A stretch of 64,000 nt of DNA from Takashimella koratensis (lineage: Eukaryota > Basidiomycota > Tremellomycetes > Trichosporonales > Tetragoniomycetaceae), in NCBI GenBank assembly GCA_003116875.1, contig BCKT01000009.1:868001-932000 (forward strand). Reading direction: 5' to 3'. This document shows positions 1 to 12,411 of this stretch, piece after piece. Position numbers and translations under genes: made by a program. Numbering within the stretch: the stretch's first letter is position 1; every line of letters starts with the position of its first letter. The notes under the pieces are model-generated. The model was not told the origin of the DNA. It made no database searches and was given only the letters and a program-made list of their open reading frames with translations.

Positions 1-1623
1 CTGACTTGGCTTGCTCGGAGGTGGGAAGTTCATTTGAGTTCCGGAGAAAACCTTTGCTAGAGGGTTTGAAGTTGGCCGAGAGGGTATGTTCGGGCGACAA
101 CGTGAGAGTGAGAAGATCTTGTGGCGCTTTGGGTTCCTTCTTTTTCGTCACGAGTTTGTGTCGTTGAAAGTCCACTCCTAGTCCCTCGGCGGCATCCCAG
201 CGAAATCGCAGGATTGTTCTTCCAGTCCAGCTTTTTCGAACACTGTCTTCATGACGAGCACGCGCAAGCGACGCCTCTACCGGATTTGAAGACCAACAGC
301 TTCTCTTCAGTTGCGCAAACCTTAGGGAAAAAGTTGAGCATGCGAAGGAAAGACAGCGTCACATAGCTGAGCATTGACTCACCGTATCCATTGAGCCTCA
401 ACAGGAGCAATCTGCAGCTGTCGAGGAGGCTGTGAGGGCGCAGAATCGTTGGAGTTGATAAGTGACCTAGGTTTCTCCTCGATGAAATGACTGTCGTTAT
501 CGAGCTCATCGACTTCAACTCATGTATAGGAAGTGGGAGGGTTCTGAGCACGAGCATAGATCACCGACAGAAGCTGAGTCTACGTACCACCCCTTGCTGT
601 GGACATGCAACGTTGCGGAGTGGGTGAGGTAACACGCCAACCAGGTCTTCGTTCCAAACATCCCGGGGTCGATGTTTGTTTAACAGCCGTGCGATTCTCC
701 TTGGAGGGGCGAGATTGGGGGTACGGTACGGCCTATAAGACAACTTCAGCCAGCAAGACGACTACAGAAAGCTGGGACTCTCCGGTGGTGAAAGGAGAAA
801 ACGGTCGCTTAGTAGTGGGGTGGTGAGGAGCCTATGGCTGTAGGACTCACTTGTGAGACAGTCGAGAGGCTTTCAGGAGATGAAGGCCCTGATGGTGGCC
901 CAGAATCCTGCGAGTGTTGTCTCGGAGATACGTAGGTTTGCTGTCGATGTGGAAGTGGAGAATGGGGAGCGCAGCCGTGAGTCACGTGAACAGTGTGCCG
1001 CTTCGTCTGTCGCAAAGTTAGCCCCTCCATGATTGAGAAGGGGAGCAACTCCAAGTGGAATCAAAATGATTGTGAGAGAAATGTGAGAATTTTGTGAAAA
1101 GGTAAAGTGGAGATGCAATTTCGAAGTCGGCAAGATACTGTACTGGCGCTCCGTGCGGTGACCGCTTGGACCATATAGACCTGCCTTTGGGGCAAGAGGG
1201 GTATCAGGGAGTAGCACAATGCAGGTGTTTGTGACTGCTAGATTGAGACACGCAGGTACACTAGTACCTTGCATACTGTAGCCTCAATCAGCGACTCAAT
1301 AAACAGATGTAACAGCTTTCCACGAACAGTTTCGCCAGGGGTGGTCGCCGCAAATATCGAATTGGGCGCTGTTTATGATAATGTGGACTCGTTTGGAGAC
1401 CATACGTGTAGCCCTTATGAAGCTGATACGAGCCTCGGGCTTAACCCTGATGATGATACAGTATCAACTACAAATTGCCATGTTACCCTTTCCCAAATCA
1501 TAGATAATGATATTTTGACCGAGCGACCGAGTGTATCACTGAGCCTACTCAATATCTTACAGTTGCTCGCTCAGTTCGATGTCTTTACGAAGCTATTACA
1601 GTTGATGAGAATCTAAAATATCT
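1..1623. other. No supported gene (1.6 kb)
   Basis: Open frames here are short and overlap on both strands. The longest single plus frame (1269-1616, 115 codons) has no recognisable motif and no splice context that extends it. I see no tRNA, transposon end or tandem repeat. It could hold the promoter of a gene lying to the left of the window or exons of a poorly conserved gene. Confidence 0.4.
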
Positions 1624-3553
1624 TCACTTTGATCTCGTCTCTCCCAGCTGCTTGTACAGTTCCATTACCTTTGCCTCTGTCTTCGTGATCATCTCAGCAC
1701 AGAACGAGCGATGCTCGTCGGCATGCGTCCCAAGTCCCTGCCACATCTTGAGTCGGTCGATTTCAGCATTCAAGCTATCACGGATCTTGTCAGTCGGCGT
1801 GTGAATATCCGTAGTGTCGCTGTTTACCGCCTCGGGAATAATGTTGCTCGAGCCTGATCCGGTCCCGTTGAAGGCCTCCGATTGGAAGTCAATGCCAGTA
1901 GGAGTGAAGTCAGATCTCCAATTGCCTCCCTTCCTTCGCACTTTGGGCCGCGGGGATGAACGCGTGTCATCAACGTCAACGTCGGTGGTGTTGTCGGTGT
2001 AATTCCTCTCCTGAGTCTTCTGCGTGTCCGCGGAATCGCCAGTGGCAGTTCGGTGCTTCTTTGCTTCGCGTTGACGCCTCCAAGTGGCTCTCCAAATTTC
2101 TCGCTGCTCCTGCTGATCGTATAGATAGAGAAACGGGCCATTTTTCGCTGTCCAGATCTTGATGTTGAGTCGCTTTGTCGTCTCCTCGACACACGCATCG
2201 ATAAACCTTTGACATTCTGGAACAGCTTGGCATTGAGTCTTCGTCCGCAAGCTTTGCCACTTTTCAGGTACATCGTAACGGGCCACCCAGCCTCCCGGAG
2301 CTCGCTTGCGACGTTTCGAGCTTTCTTTGTTCGGGGCTGCTGTGTTGTCATCATGTTGGCTCCCCTGCTGGACGTTGAGCTGGTCGCCGAGGGTCTGTAC
2401 AGCTTTGGGGCGACGGTCTTGGAGCCGTGAGGAACGCCGCGAAGCTAATGTCGACTGCGAGTCTAGAGCATGCTCATCATCTTCGGCCGACTCCATCTCC
2501 TCTGGATCAAGTGCGTTCTCATCCGGGCGCATACGATGCTCAAAGTTGATGTCCTGTGCCGATCCTTAAGTGGGTGCTTGTCAGCGCATCTGAGCGGCTG
2601 TGGCCAAGAATCGGATCCATACGGAGCTGGTTGATATTGTCTCATCGTTCGGGGCCATACTTACCAATAGTGTCTTCGGCTATCACCAAAGCTTCTTGTG
2701 TAGGCCCTGTATCGGGCTGAGATTTCCGCTGACCTTCGACGTTAGAGTCGCGTGACCACTCGTAGCTTGAACTCGATTCGGGGATACTGTGTTGAAGCGG
2801 AGACTGGACCGGCGGTGTTGAACTCTTTCGAATTCTGTATGAGAGCCCATTGGCCTCAAAGCGGAACTGGAATGCCGTAAAGTCGCACCCTGCCATCACC
2901 GATATTGTAGCTGCCTCCTGCTTCGCCCTGGCTTGCGATGCAAGGTTTTGATCGTCGGACCAGCAGTCAGGTTCGAGGTGCGATTTGCTGCAAGTTCCAG
3001 CCACTTTTAGCTGCCTTTGTCATACATGAATTGCGCATGGTCACAGTGGTGTACGTACTCAATCCAGACACTGGTCACCTGTTCTCCAACTGTTTCTGAC
3101 ATATAGTCTGCCGATGGAGAGTGGAATGGGCGTGAGCTCGCGTCTGAGGTCGAGGTGATGAGTATTGGCAGTGTATAACGGGTCCCCCGTGGTACCTGGT
3201 ACCCCAACTGCCGTCAGCTGTTGCGATATACAGAGTGTGGAGATGAAAGTGTTGCACGGGATGCGTGACTCACCACCTTTGTTCACAGACAGGTGTGTCG
3301 CTTGATTGATGCCAGTGTTGTCCACATCTCCGCTGCTTGTCTGCTTCCTCATAGAAAAGACGGGAGGTGCTGTCAAAGAGTTCAACCTCCCCTCGGGTTG
3401 TTTCTCTCCTTGAGAAAGGGGATGCGGCCGCCTGCCACTCGCACCTGCGATCGGCTGCGGATGGTTCGAGGCCTGTGGAGACTGAGAGTGATGGGCAGTG
3501 TGGGAAAGAGGATCGGTGCCCGGCGACGTAGGAGAGTGTGAAGAGTGGCGCAT
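1624..3553 (-). CDS. Hypothetical multi-exon protein, unknown function
   Basis: Unrecognised. The two 3' exons are well supported. The last exon (2564-1624, about 313 codons) joins in frame to the exon ending at 2665 through a GT..AG intron at 2565-2664. The encoded protein is polar and charged. It has an acidic stretch near the start of the last exon, an SKRRKR basic cluster that could act in nuclear import, a W/Y-rich patch (NGPFLYLYDQQEQREIW) and a short helical, possibly coiled C-terminus. An upstream exon reading to TSVWIE ends at a gtacgt donor near 3049. A first exon from ATG 3553 to a gtgag donor at 3274 is Ser/Pro/His-rich. I could not join the 5' exons in one frame, so the start is uncertain. 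Fungal regulatory or chromatin proteins often look like this, but I claim no function. Confidence 0.45.
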
Positions 3554-3644
3554 CGTGTGAAATTGTTGCCCACCCAGGGGAAGGAGTGGAGACGTGGTTG
3601 GCTCTGGAGAGTACTGGGGGCTGCCGTCACTGGCCGTTTGGCGC

Positions 3645-3700
3645 GTCGTGGATGCTGGGTCGTGGATGCTGGGTCGTGAATGCTGGGTCGTGGATGCTGG
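3645..3700. repeat. 14-bp tandem repeat, four copies
   Basis: The unit GTCGTGGATGCTGG is repeated four times head to tail with one substitution (copy 3 has A for G). It lies 90-150 bp upstream of the minus-strand gene whose possible first ATG is at 3553, so it would sit in that gene's promoter. The rest of 3554-4344 shows no gene. Confidence 0.85.
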
Positions 3701-4344
3701 AGGAAGTGGTACAGATCGAGGAGGTGGAAAGTGAACGACGCGACAATGACGCCGACTGATGATCGCTCGTAGGATCAGGCATCCGCTCCTAGTGGTAACG
3801 ACGAGTGGCGCCAGTCACTCGGGATGTTCCGTAGTCACCTCTGCGCGTCGAGGCACCCAAAGCGTCGACAATGTCTTCACACTGGTGCGGTCTGCTTGGA
3901 TGAAGGGAGACTGAGGGAAGAAGGAAGATGAGGAGGTGGAAGGAGGTGGACACGCCGAAAGGAACCGTTTATACAGGAACACCTCCTTTGGCTCTTCCCA
4001 CTTTTCGAGAGGCTGGAAAATTGTGATCATCGTGCGTCGATGTCGAGCCATCTCCCTATTGATTTCTTCAAATCGCCTCGCAAAAAACATGCCCAAAGTC
4101 AAACACCGACGGCCCGGGGCCTACATCCAAGTCGTCAAGTCGGTATCATGCTATACATTGCCTAGGCGCGTAGAGGTATCGACATGGGTACGTAGTGAAA
4201 GAATATGCAGCGTGAGATATATGCAAAGTAGTAGGTATGATATGAGAAAATGAGTGAGTAGGTGGGGGGATAATTGTGAGCGACAGACAACAACAAAAGC
4301 GACATCTAGCCCCATAACCTCGGACACAAAAACAATCTCTCGTT

Positions 4345-7300
4345 TCAGATCAACCCCAGTCTCCGCTTCTCGTTCCGAATCTCATCCTTGAGCCTGAAAA
4401 TCTCCTTTTGGGTCTTATCCACTTGCCTCTGAACAAATTCCAATTCTCTCCCTTCCGCGCTCTCCAACATGTCGGTCCATGAATCAATCGTTTCGAGTTT
4501 ATTGCTCATTTGCTTGTTGAGTGTCTCGAGTCTTGATTCGGATGATGGATCTGGGGCAGGGGTCGGTGTCGTCGAGGATACAGAGGGGACCGGTGTAGGT
4601 GATGTGGAGGCGGCTGGTGGAGGTGGTGGTGGTGGTGGTGGGTTCATGGAACCTCCTGCCAATGTGGTCAAACCAACTGACAAAGACGTGGAAGGCGACG
4701 ACAACCGGAACGAGGAAGACGAATTGGGCGGGACAAACGAGGGATGAAACGTGGGCCGAAACGAAAATTCGGACCCGCTAGCAAGGGTGCTATCAGGCGA
4801 CACCGCAAACGATTGATGCGCGGCCGACGGTGAAGCTTGGACAGGGGTCGGGGTAACCAAAGGCGAATCAATGGACATCCGGTCGCTACCCGGGAGGTTG
4901 AGAAGTGCAGGCGGACCCATTTCGTTTGAATCAGCAGCGAGGCCGATAGAAACTGGTGGTCGTTTCTTGCTACTTTTGCTGCTGTTCGATTTGGCAGGGG
5001 ATGAAGATGGACTATTGCTTTGCTCTTCCTCCGCTTCCAACGCCTTGCGTTCTCGTCTCCTCGCGTTCTTCAAAGCGCCTTTGCTCTTTGTGGGTTCGGA
5101 TGAGCTTGTGATCTTGCTGCCCTCTGCTTTACTCGGCTTTGATTGGGCGGGCAAAGTCGATGAGACCTTTCGCTTTTTCGGGGTTGGCGGCTGAGAGAAG
5201 GAAGGATCCATTTTCCCAACATCGTCGACAAGCTCGTCAACGTCCTCCTCGGGCAGCTCCTCGCGGTCGGTCGCCTTTGACTTGCCCTTCCCTTTCGGGT
5301 CGGCCCGAACAGCTTGCCAAGTAGGGGTTGTTTCGGTAGGCGGAGGCGGCGGATTCGAAGATGCAGATGGTTGTTTTGACTTCTTCGTAGCAATCGACGT
5401 AGAAGTTGTCGAAAGATGATCGGCCCTTGACCTGGCGTTCATGATGGTGGTCGGTGTATTGATCCCCGAAGAGGTCGTCGCTCTAACCGCAACCGGCTGC
5501 GCCGCTGGGACGTACTCGATTCCGTCTTCCTCATCCTCCTCGACCTGCTTGCGCTTCCCCTTATCTTTCCTTCTTGGCGATTCGTTCTGGCCATCACCCC
5601 TCACCCCGTCAGTCGCCGGTGCACCTTTGGCTTTCCAATCCACTCCCAACCCATCGTCTCTCCAATAAAACCGCAGCAAGACCTTGCCCTCATTCGCGAG
5701 TCGGGTCCGGAGCTTGCGCTGGAACGCTTGACGCGCAGGTAACGTTTCGTTCTTGTCCCAACATGCGAGAGGCGTGTCATGCTTTCTAACCCAGAGTAAG
5801 GACGTGTCACGGATCGCGAGAAATGCGACTCACTTCAAGTAGAGGACTTGGGTTCTGTAAGGATCAAGAGCAGCTTCAGTCGCGTGAGGTGATTCGTTAG
5901 GAATGACCGGTTTCACGTCCTCGTTGATCTCGATATCCTGGTTGTATTCCTCGTTCCGAGGCTCGGCTTTGACAGTGGCTGCCGGGGTCTGAGACGGAGT
6001 TTGCTGGAGTTGCGTACGTTCGGATACCTTCGCACGTGCTGGTTCAGCTGAAACCCGTTGCTTTGAACGAGCGTATCCAATCGGCTCGAGATCCTCCCTA
6101 TTCTCAAACTCCTCAGATTGCCGGGCACCCCCGACCTCCTCCACCTCCTCGACTTCCTCAACTTCTTCAACCTCTTCCTCTTCTTCTTCCTCTTCCTCGG
6201 GCTCGTCCATACGCTCCAGCCTCGCCTCTGCGTCGCTCAGGTCCGGCGGTCCAAACGACGGAGGCGGCAAGTTGAATCTTGCAAAGTCCTTCGTCCATTT
6301 ATCTCGCCGTTGTCGTTCCGTGTTATCGCCCAGGGGACCTTGGGCTCGGACGGTGGGGTGAGGGAACCGGTGATTGGTGCTGGGCTTGGGGAAGGGGAAG
6401 GGGAACGGGCCTGGACCTCCGGCGGGGACGGGAACTGGGACTGGAGGCGGACGGGAAAGGATGCTGGCCGGTGGGCTCGTGTATGGCGGTGGGTCCTCGG
6501 ATGGGGGCCGTGTTGTCAGCTGATGTGACGGTCCTGGGGGAGGCGGCCTGCGAGGTGGATTAGACGGTTTGAACTGGGGCTTCTGGTACGGGGGTGGTAC
6601 GTCCTTGGCTGCTGTTGGCGCTGTAGCCAGAGGTATTGGCGCTGATGCTGCTGGTGGTGCTGATGCTGCGTCTGGACGACGAGGACCTGTGGGTATCGAG
6701 GTGTTGAAATGCTGTCGGCTAGGCCCTGAGTCCAAAGGTGCTCTTGAGCTCGAGCCCGATGCTTCGCTTCTGGCAGAGGCATCATAGCGTCAGCATGGGC
6801 TCATCAGAGTGTCAGGACACAGCCAGGATAAAGGTAGAAAGCAGTGACAGAGGCAAGTCTTCGAAGGGACAGCTGAGCAGAATGACGTTACAAGGTAAAA
6901 GAATCGAGACGGAATGTGATACGAGCGAATCAAAGGAACTCACTGTACCGATGGAGAGTGGTAAGAGCTCCAACCACCATCACCCTGTCTGTTTCCAATC
7001 CCAGTTTGACCACGCCCACTCGTCTGTCCTCCCCCGAGCGCTGCAGAGTTTGAAGATGTCGCAGCCGCATTAAACCCAATCCCACCTCTTGTCGTCGTCT
7101 TGTCCAGGGCATCTCGTAACTCTCGGTCCTCTCGATCTCGAGCAAAGTCGTGATCGTTTGGTGGTCGTGCGCCGTTCCTCAGTTCTCCTCGTTTACTGCC
7201 CACCACTCCTCGTGGGAGGTACTCGACGCTCCCGTTCGGTGGTCCACCTCTTGAACTTCCTCCTCCTCCTCCTCCTCCACCTCCACTTGCAGCCGGCTGT

Positions 7301-7602
7301 TGCAATTGTGATGTCTGCGCCCTGGGTGCTGATGGAGGCTGCCCTCCTCGACCACCTCTCCCCGCGATTCCTCCTCGGACCGGCATCCCCCTCCCACCTC
7401 GCATGAAGCCGCCTCGACCGCGTGGAGCTTGTGGTTTAGGCTGAACGGTCGCAAGCACCGTTGGAGGCCCCTGCATCGCGGTGGCTCGTATTCGGCCTCG
7501 AGGTATTGAAGACCCGTCTTCAGGCGCGGAGATGGCGGTGAACCTGTCTCCAGGCTTCCCACCGCCGCGCCCTCGACCGCGCGCACTGCCGCAGGCCGAC
7601 AT
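4345..7602 (-). CDS. RGG/proline-rich protein with C-terminal coiled coil
   Basis: Unrecognised large protein. Three exons join in frame (7602-6944, 6769-5834, 5785-4345; introns 174 and 48 nt), giving about 1011 residues. The N-terminal ~200 residues are rich in RGG/GRGRGG boxes, typical of RNA-binding or phase-separating proteins. The middle is proline-rich with PPPY and PPYT motifs, then an almost pure Glu/Val run (EEEEEEVEEVEEVEE). A short conserved-looking block follows at the start of exon 3 (CWDKNETLPARQ ... LLRFYWRDDGLGVDWK). After that come Ser/Lys-rich low-complexity sequence, a polyproline run and a predicted coiled coil over the last ~60 residues. The ATG at 7602 begins MSACGSARGRGRGGG. 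It lies just downstream of a G/C homopolymer holding an assembly gap, so upstream sequence is incomplete. A nuclear RNA-related role is inference from composition only. Confidence 0.65.
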
Positions 7603-7617
7603 GAGAAGAGTGACGAG

Positions 7618-7663
7618 GGGGGGGTGGGGGGGGGGGGGGGGGGGGGNNNNNNNNNNGGGGGGG
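7618..7663. repeat. Poly(G) tract with 10-N assembly gap
   Basis: A run of G, interrupted once by T, is broken by ten Ns at 7647-7656 and resumes as G. The true length is unknown. It lies just 5' of the start codon of the RGG-rich gene read on the minus strand, where it is a poly(C) tract in the 5' leader or promoter. Confidence 0.95.
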
Positions 7664-8724
7664 AGAGGATTGCTGAGTGTCTGTCGTGATGATGAGATGT
7701 CAAGGGATTCCAGCAACGGCCAGCTGGCTATCAAATAAAATTAGACCAACAACTCTCATACACAAACAGCAGTCACGTGAGAGCAGGAGGCTGAGTGTGT
7801 CGTGGAGTAATTCCTCTCACCGCCCCAGAATACGAACAGCAGTAAATGTCAGGATTTGCAAACCCAAGCTCTAGCAGCTCGCGCTCCGGCGGGGACCGTG
7901 CATGCCTAGGGTATGAGCAGCGCAACATCGCTTACCGCAAGACAGCTGTCAAGGTGATGCGAACGGGATAATATCGCCACCGTCATCTTCGGTTGGGAAC
8001 CGATCATGCGTGGGAGTGGAACTGTAAGGGATGCTTGGTAGGCCGGGACTCGGATTTGGGTTCAAAGGATGGATGGGTTGGTGACTGACCTGCAGGCGTG
8101 TGTTCCCCTCCCCACCTTTCCCACGCTGTGTCTGCGCGGTCACCGACCCGTATGTGCTTCTGCCCACGCACACTACCTGCCCAACTAGTTGCCAAGATCC
8201 ACCTTCCTTTTCCGCCTATTGATAGCTTGCGACGCAGATCAATTCCCCTCTCCGCTGATCCTCATTCTCGGCAGACGCCGCACCTACCTTCGCAGATCTC
8301 GCAGATCTCCCCGGCACCATGCTCTCTTCAATCGGGTCACTCAGTCCAGGGCTTGTCTGCCTGGCCCTGCGTGAACAATAGAAGCAATAAGATGCCAGGT
8401 CCAGCCTAGGGTGTGGGTCATGGCGGAACTCGTTGGCAACGGGTTGGCAACTAGTTGGAGAGCGACTGCCTCATGTCGTCAATGGCTCCCACTCCGCCGT
8501 CTAGCAGGGGACTGCTTGGGCCTTTGCCCGATAGCCAAGGGCCAAAGGTCATCTGCTGCGCACCCAACCATTTGGTCCTCGACATGTATAAACTCTCACA
8601 CTCGACACCCACAATCGCCCACCTCTTCCACTTTACCCACTCTCCCTCACTCCCACCCCCTTCTATTCACCCCACCTCGCCTCGCCTCCTTCCTCAAACC
8701 ATACCAAAGTCCTCACCGGCAACA
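7664..8724. promoter_or_regulatory. Divergent intergenic region; TATA box upstream of chitinase
   Basis: No gene is supported between the RGG-rich gene and the chitinase. A TATAAA motif at about 8587-8592 lies ~135 bp upstream of the chitinase ATG, followed by a pyrimidine-rich C/T leader typical of strongly expressed fungal promoters. Confidence 0.5.
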
Positions 8725-10392
8725 ATGGGCCCCAAGCTCTGCTCCCCTCTCCAAGCCGCCCTCACCTTCCTCACAACCACCATGACTCTCGTCACCCTGG
8801 GTGCAGTGGTCTCAGCGGCTGTGACTTTGCCCCGCCCTCTTCTTGTCACTTACTGGGGCCAGGACACTGAGCTCTCTCTGCAGTCGTACTGCAACGGCCC
8901 TTACAATGGTGAGTCGCTCCTCTGCTGTCTCGGGCACCCTTTCCCCTTTCCTTTCCTCGCGCTCCCCAGTCCCTGCTCATCGGACTCTCCTAATCACCCC
9001 CTGCTCGTTTCCTGCCTCCCGGCACTTGGCTGACCTCGATCCCTAGTCGTCGTCCTCGGCTTCATCGACCACTTTGGTAGCCAGCCTCTGACGCTGCAGA
9101 TGAACTCGGCTTCATGCTCAACATACGGCCCACAGTCCGGCTGCAGCACCGTCGCTTCCGACATCAAGTACTGTCAATGTAAGCCGTCCACACTCTTCAT
9201 TCTCTTCCTTACTCTGCTCTGCTTACTCGTCACACAATTGCCAGTTCCGCTGACCACCCACAGCCAAGGGCGTCAAGATCCTCATGTCCATGGGCGGCGC
9301 GACGGCTGCCGATTGCGCGCCGGCGTGCAATGGTACCTACTGGTTCGATAACGGTACCGAGGCCAATAACACCGCTACGGTCATTTGGCAGATGTTCCTT
9401 GGCGGAAGTTCTTCGAGTGTCTGGAGGCCGTTTGGCTCTGTTGTTCTTGACGGCATCGACCTGGACATCGGTGAATGGCTCTTCTCCTTTTACTCGTCCT
9501 TCCCCTCTGATCGCGCAACACTGATGATCTACAGAGGAGCCTAGCTCGGCCGATAACCAGAACCCGCAGTACTACTACGACCAGTTCATGTCCACCCTGC
9601 GCGGCTACGACTCCAACCTGATTATTTCTGGTGCTCCGGAGTGCAAACACGGGTGCCCTAACAACTGTACTCCATTGGAGCAGACATTCAGCCTGAGCAA
9701 GTACGACTACCTCTTGTGAGTCTATCTCTATACCATTGCCATCTCTTGTCCCTCATCTGGCTGACCGCTTTGTAGCGTTCAATTCTACAACGACGCTAGC
9801 TGTGGTCCGATCGGCTCGGCGTCGTTTGATACCGCAATGGGATACTGGACCAACCTCACATCGCCCACCAACGGGACCACGATTCTCATCGGTGCACCGG
9901 GTAGTAACAGATCCAATGACGCCAGCGCTGGCTACTATGTCAATGCAAGCACAGTATGTATCCCCATTGTCTTCCGCGGTGCCTCTTCCTTGACTGACAC
10001 CTCCAGCTTGTCCAGGCGTACCAGAAGTATTCTTCCAACCCTAACCTGGGCGGGATCGGGATCTGGCAAGCGAGCTCTGACCTGCCCAACTCGAGCTTCA
10101 TCGAGTCTCTCGGCTCGGCTCTTCAGCGTATGTCCAACCCAACTCAGCGAGCTTGCCTGACACTTCGTTAGCCACCCCGACCACCACGTCGGTCAGCATT
10201 CTGCCGTCTACTGCGTCGTTCGCCACGACGACCGCAGGTGCTTTCACTGTCTCGGGCGTACCTTCTTCGTCCAGCGCCGCGGCGTCTGCGTCAGCCTCCA
10301 AGTCTGCGGCGGGGTCGGTGGTCGCTCGCATCAGTACCACCTCCTACGCCGGCGTCGCGCTCGTCTCGTGCCTGACGTACTTTCTTGCCTAG
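8725..10392 (+). CDS. Secreted class III chitinase (GH18), probably GPI-anchored
   Basis: Endochitinase that hydrolyses beta-1,4-GlcNAc chains in the cell wall. Seven exons join in frame (8725-8908, 9047-9178, 9264-9470, 9535-9715, 9776-9953, 10007-10127, 10172-10392), giving about 407 residues. A hydrophobic signal peptide precedes the mature start near AAVTLPRPLL. GH18 landmarks follow: the first barrel strand with TYWGQ, an ILMSMGG strand, and the complete catalytic signature DGIDLDIE. The signature's acid Glu (about residue 175) is itself split by an intron. Cysteine pairs match class III (hevamine-like) enzymes. After the domain comes a Ser/Ala/Thr-rich linker and a C-terminal hydrophobic tail ending in CLTYFLA, as expected for a GPI signal. 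The ATG at 8725 has a good context (AACAATGG); a second in-frame Met would also leave a signal peptide. A TATA box lies ~135 bp upstream. Confidence 0.93.
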
Positions 10393-11387
10393 CTACTAGG
10401 GTAGGATAAATGTGAGCAGGGACTGCGGAGGCTGAACCAAAGGAATGAGAACGCGTTCGAAAAATACAAAAAGCCCTATCAGATGCATCAGAAGTACCTT
10501 GTGATTTTGATCAACCCATGGAGGACTGAGATGGATCCCATCAACTGTTAACAGGTACAGAAGAAACGCAGAAACACTGCTATGGCTCGGAATCGAAAGG
10601 ACGTGTTGTCATGGTGGGCCGTGTCGGACCCATACTTTCATCCATCCTTCTTTCCTTCCTGCCTTCCCCGGCGCCCAGTCGTCTCCGTTCCTGCACCCCC
10701 TGACGTACATTATCAACCCCGCTGATCTTCATAGTCCCCTACGAGCCGAACCTCGACACCCATTTGCCACACCCGCCCACACGATGTCTTTACCCAGTGT
10801 TTTTTCAAGCTTGAAGAACATTTCACATTCATCGATCCCTGAGGTACTGTAGGATCATCCAGGCACCCCACCCCCGAATGATTCGGACCACCGACAGACC
10901 CTTGTTTCTTTTCTGAGCATTACACAGCCCAATGAGAAAATAACGCACCCACGCACTGGCCCTTCATTTGTCTTTACCCATGGTCGGAAAGGGTTGGAGG
11001 ACGGTGCATGCGCGTATGGGAGAAGGGCGATGCGGCCGATGGAAGGTCCGGCCGGTTGACGCCTGGGTGGACAAAAGAACAAGAGGGGACAAGAGACGGT
11101 ACGTCAAGTCACGGCCGTACAACGTACAACGACGCAAGTGGCTGTCAGTCGACCGAGTCGAAACAGTACCTCCTCACCATTATCCCAAATTGTTACTTTT
11201 CCATCGTCATCGACCCGCATCCTCTTTCGTATTGATATAAAACTCATCTTGAGATGTCTACCTCAACGACTCAACCACCTTGAGGACTCTCAACCGTCTA
11301 CCCTCGCCACCGCCCGCAGTCTTACGGATTCCTTCGACTCATCGTTTAGCCCTTCTCCCTCGCCGTCCACCACATACCTAGGGCAGA
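10393..11387. other. Intergenic, no gene seen (1.0 kb)
   Basis: I see no open frame with coding character, RNA gene or repeat. A C/T-rich stretch at about 11260-11385 is probably the leader of the following membrane-protein gene. Confidence 0.5.
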
Positions 11388-12020
11388 ATGAGTGCTGGTC
11401 GGGGACCCTCTTTCTCTCCATCCACCTACTCGCTCCTCGCCCTGGTCGCCCTTGGATCGGTCGCCTCAGCCGCCGTGCTGCCCCAGCCTACCTCGAGCTT
11501 TGTCCAAGCTTTTGACGTTGTAAACGGTCAGTAAATTCTCATTTGCCGCCGGTCATCCACTCACGATTTCCTAGCCACCTCCATTGCCACCGTCGTTCCG
11601 ATGTCACCTACCTCTTCTACATCAACATCGTCAGCCACCTTTACTCCATCCGCTACTCCATCATTCACGACCGATGGCAACAGCAACCCTTTTAGCACGA
11701 CCAAAGGGAAGATCTTGACGTCAATCGTCATTGCCGTCATCTGCTTCATAGCGGGGGCCTTCATCTGGAGCAATCGAGACTTTATCTTGCCTTATTGGTT
11801 GTTGAATATGCCCGACGAATGGCGGAGACGACGACGACAACGACGACAACAGCCTTCCCCACCTACACCACCGGGGCCGTCGCTATCCCGGCTCCCCGAA
11901 GAAGAGGAAAGTGCTCCGAGTTATAGGAACGCTCCAAGTTATACAAGCTATAGCTTGGAACCTCAGCCTGACCCCAATCCGCCTCCTCCCTATCCCGGCA
12001 AGGATGACGAGGTGGTGTGA
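11388..12020 (+). CDS. Single-pass membrane protein with PPPY tail
   Basis: Unrecognised small type I membrane protein, about 194 residues, from two exons (11388-11526 and 11575-12020; 48-nt intron, phase 1). An N-terminal hydrophobic signal peptide ends near SVASAAVLP. A short Ser/Thr-rich outer segment follows, likely O-mannosylated. One strong membrane span (SIVIAVICFIAGAFIW) comes next. The cytoplasmic tail begins with an Arg cluster (WRRRRRQRRQQ, a stop-transfer signal) and ends in a Pro/Tyr-rich region with PPPYPG. A PPxY motif is the usual ligand of WW domains, including those of Rsp5/Nedd4 ubiquitin ligases, so the protein could be a cargo adaptor or a surface sensor. The layout resembles fungal Mid2/Wsc-type sensors, but there is no WSC domain. 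That comparison is inference. Confidence 0.7.
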
Positions 12021-12411
12021 AGAGGTCCAGAGGACGGGGGGAAGGGGGAAGGGGGAAGGCAGGGGGGGGGGTGTCTACATGTACTTTGTTATAGTAATGG
12101 TTTCCACATGTAGCTTTACCTTCTGATCGTCGTTAGCGCCAATCACTGTAGCACAAGCCCTAACTCTAGAAAGCATCAATGCAAGTTCTAGCATCTAAGG
12201 AGGTAGTTGTGGGCAGAACGGAAAGACAGTATATTGGCTACAGAACGATACCTAGCTCGGTTTGACCAACCCAGATAGACAAGGTGTTGTTTGTGTTTCA
12301 AAAATGGCGATTGTTTGCTAGAAACGAGGAGTCAAGTCATGGACACAGGGCACACATCTATTTCTTTTCCTTCAAGCAGTCGTGAGAAACCTTCAAGAAG
12401 TCATTGGCACT

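Noticed and set aside
1269..1616. 115-codon plus-strand open frame near the left edge
   Set aside because: No motif, no good start context and no neighbouring exons. It is not clearly coding.
6118..6528. Antisense frames across the RGG/Glu-rich gene and other large genes
   Set aside because: Long antisense frames are side effects of biased third-position composition and repeats. The sense strand has splice-consistent exons.
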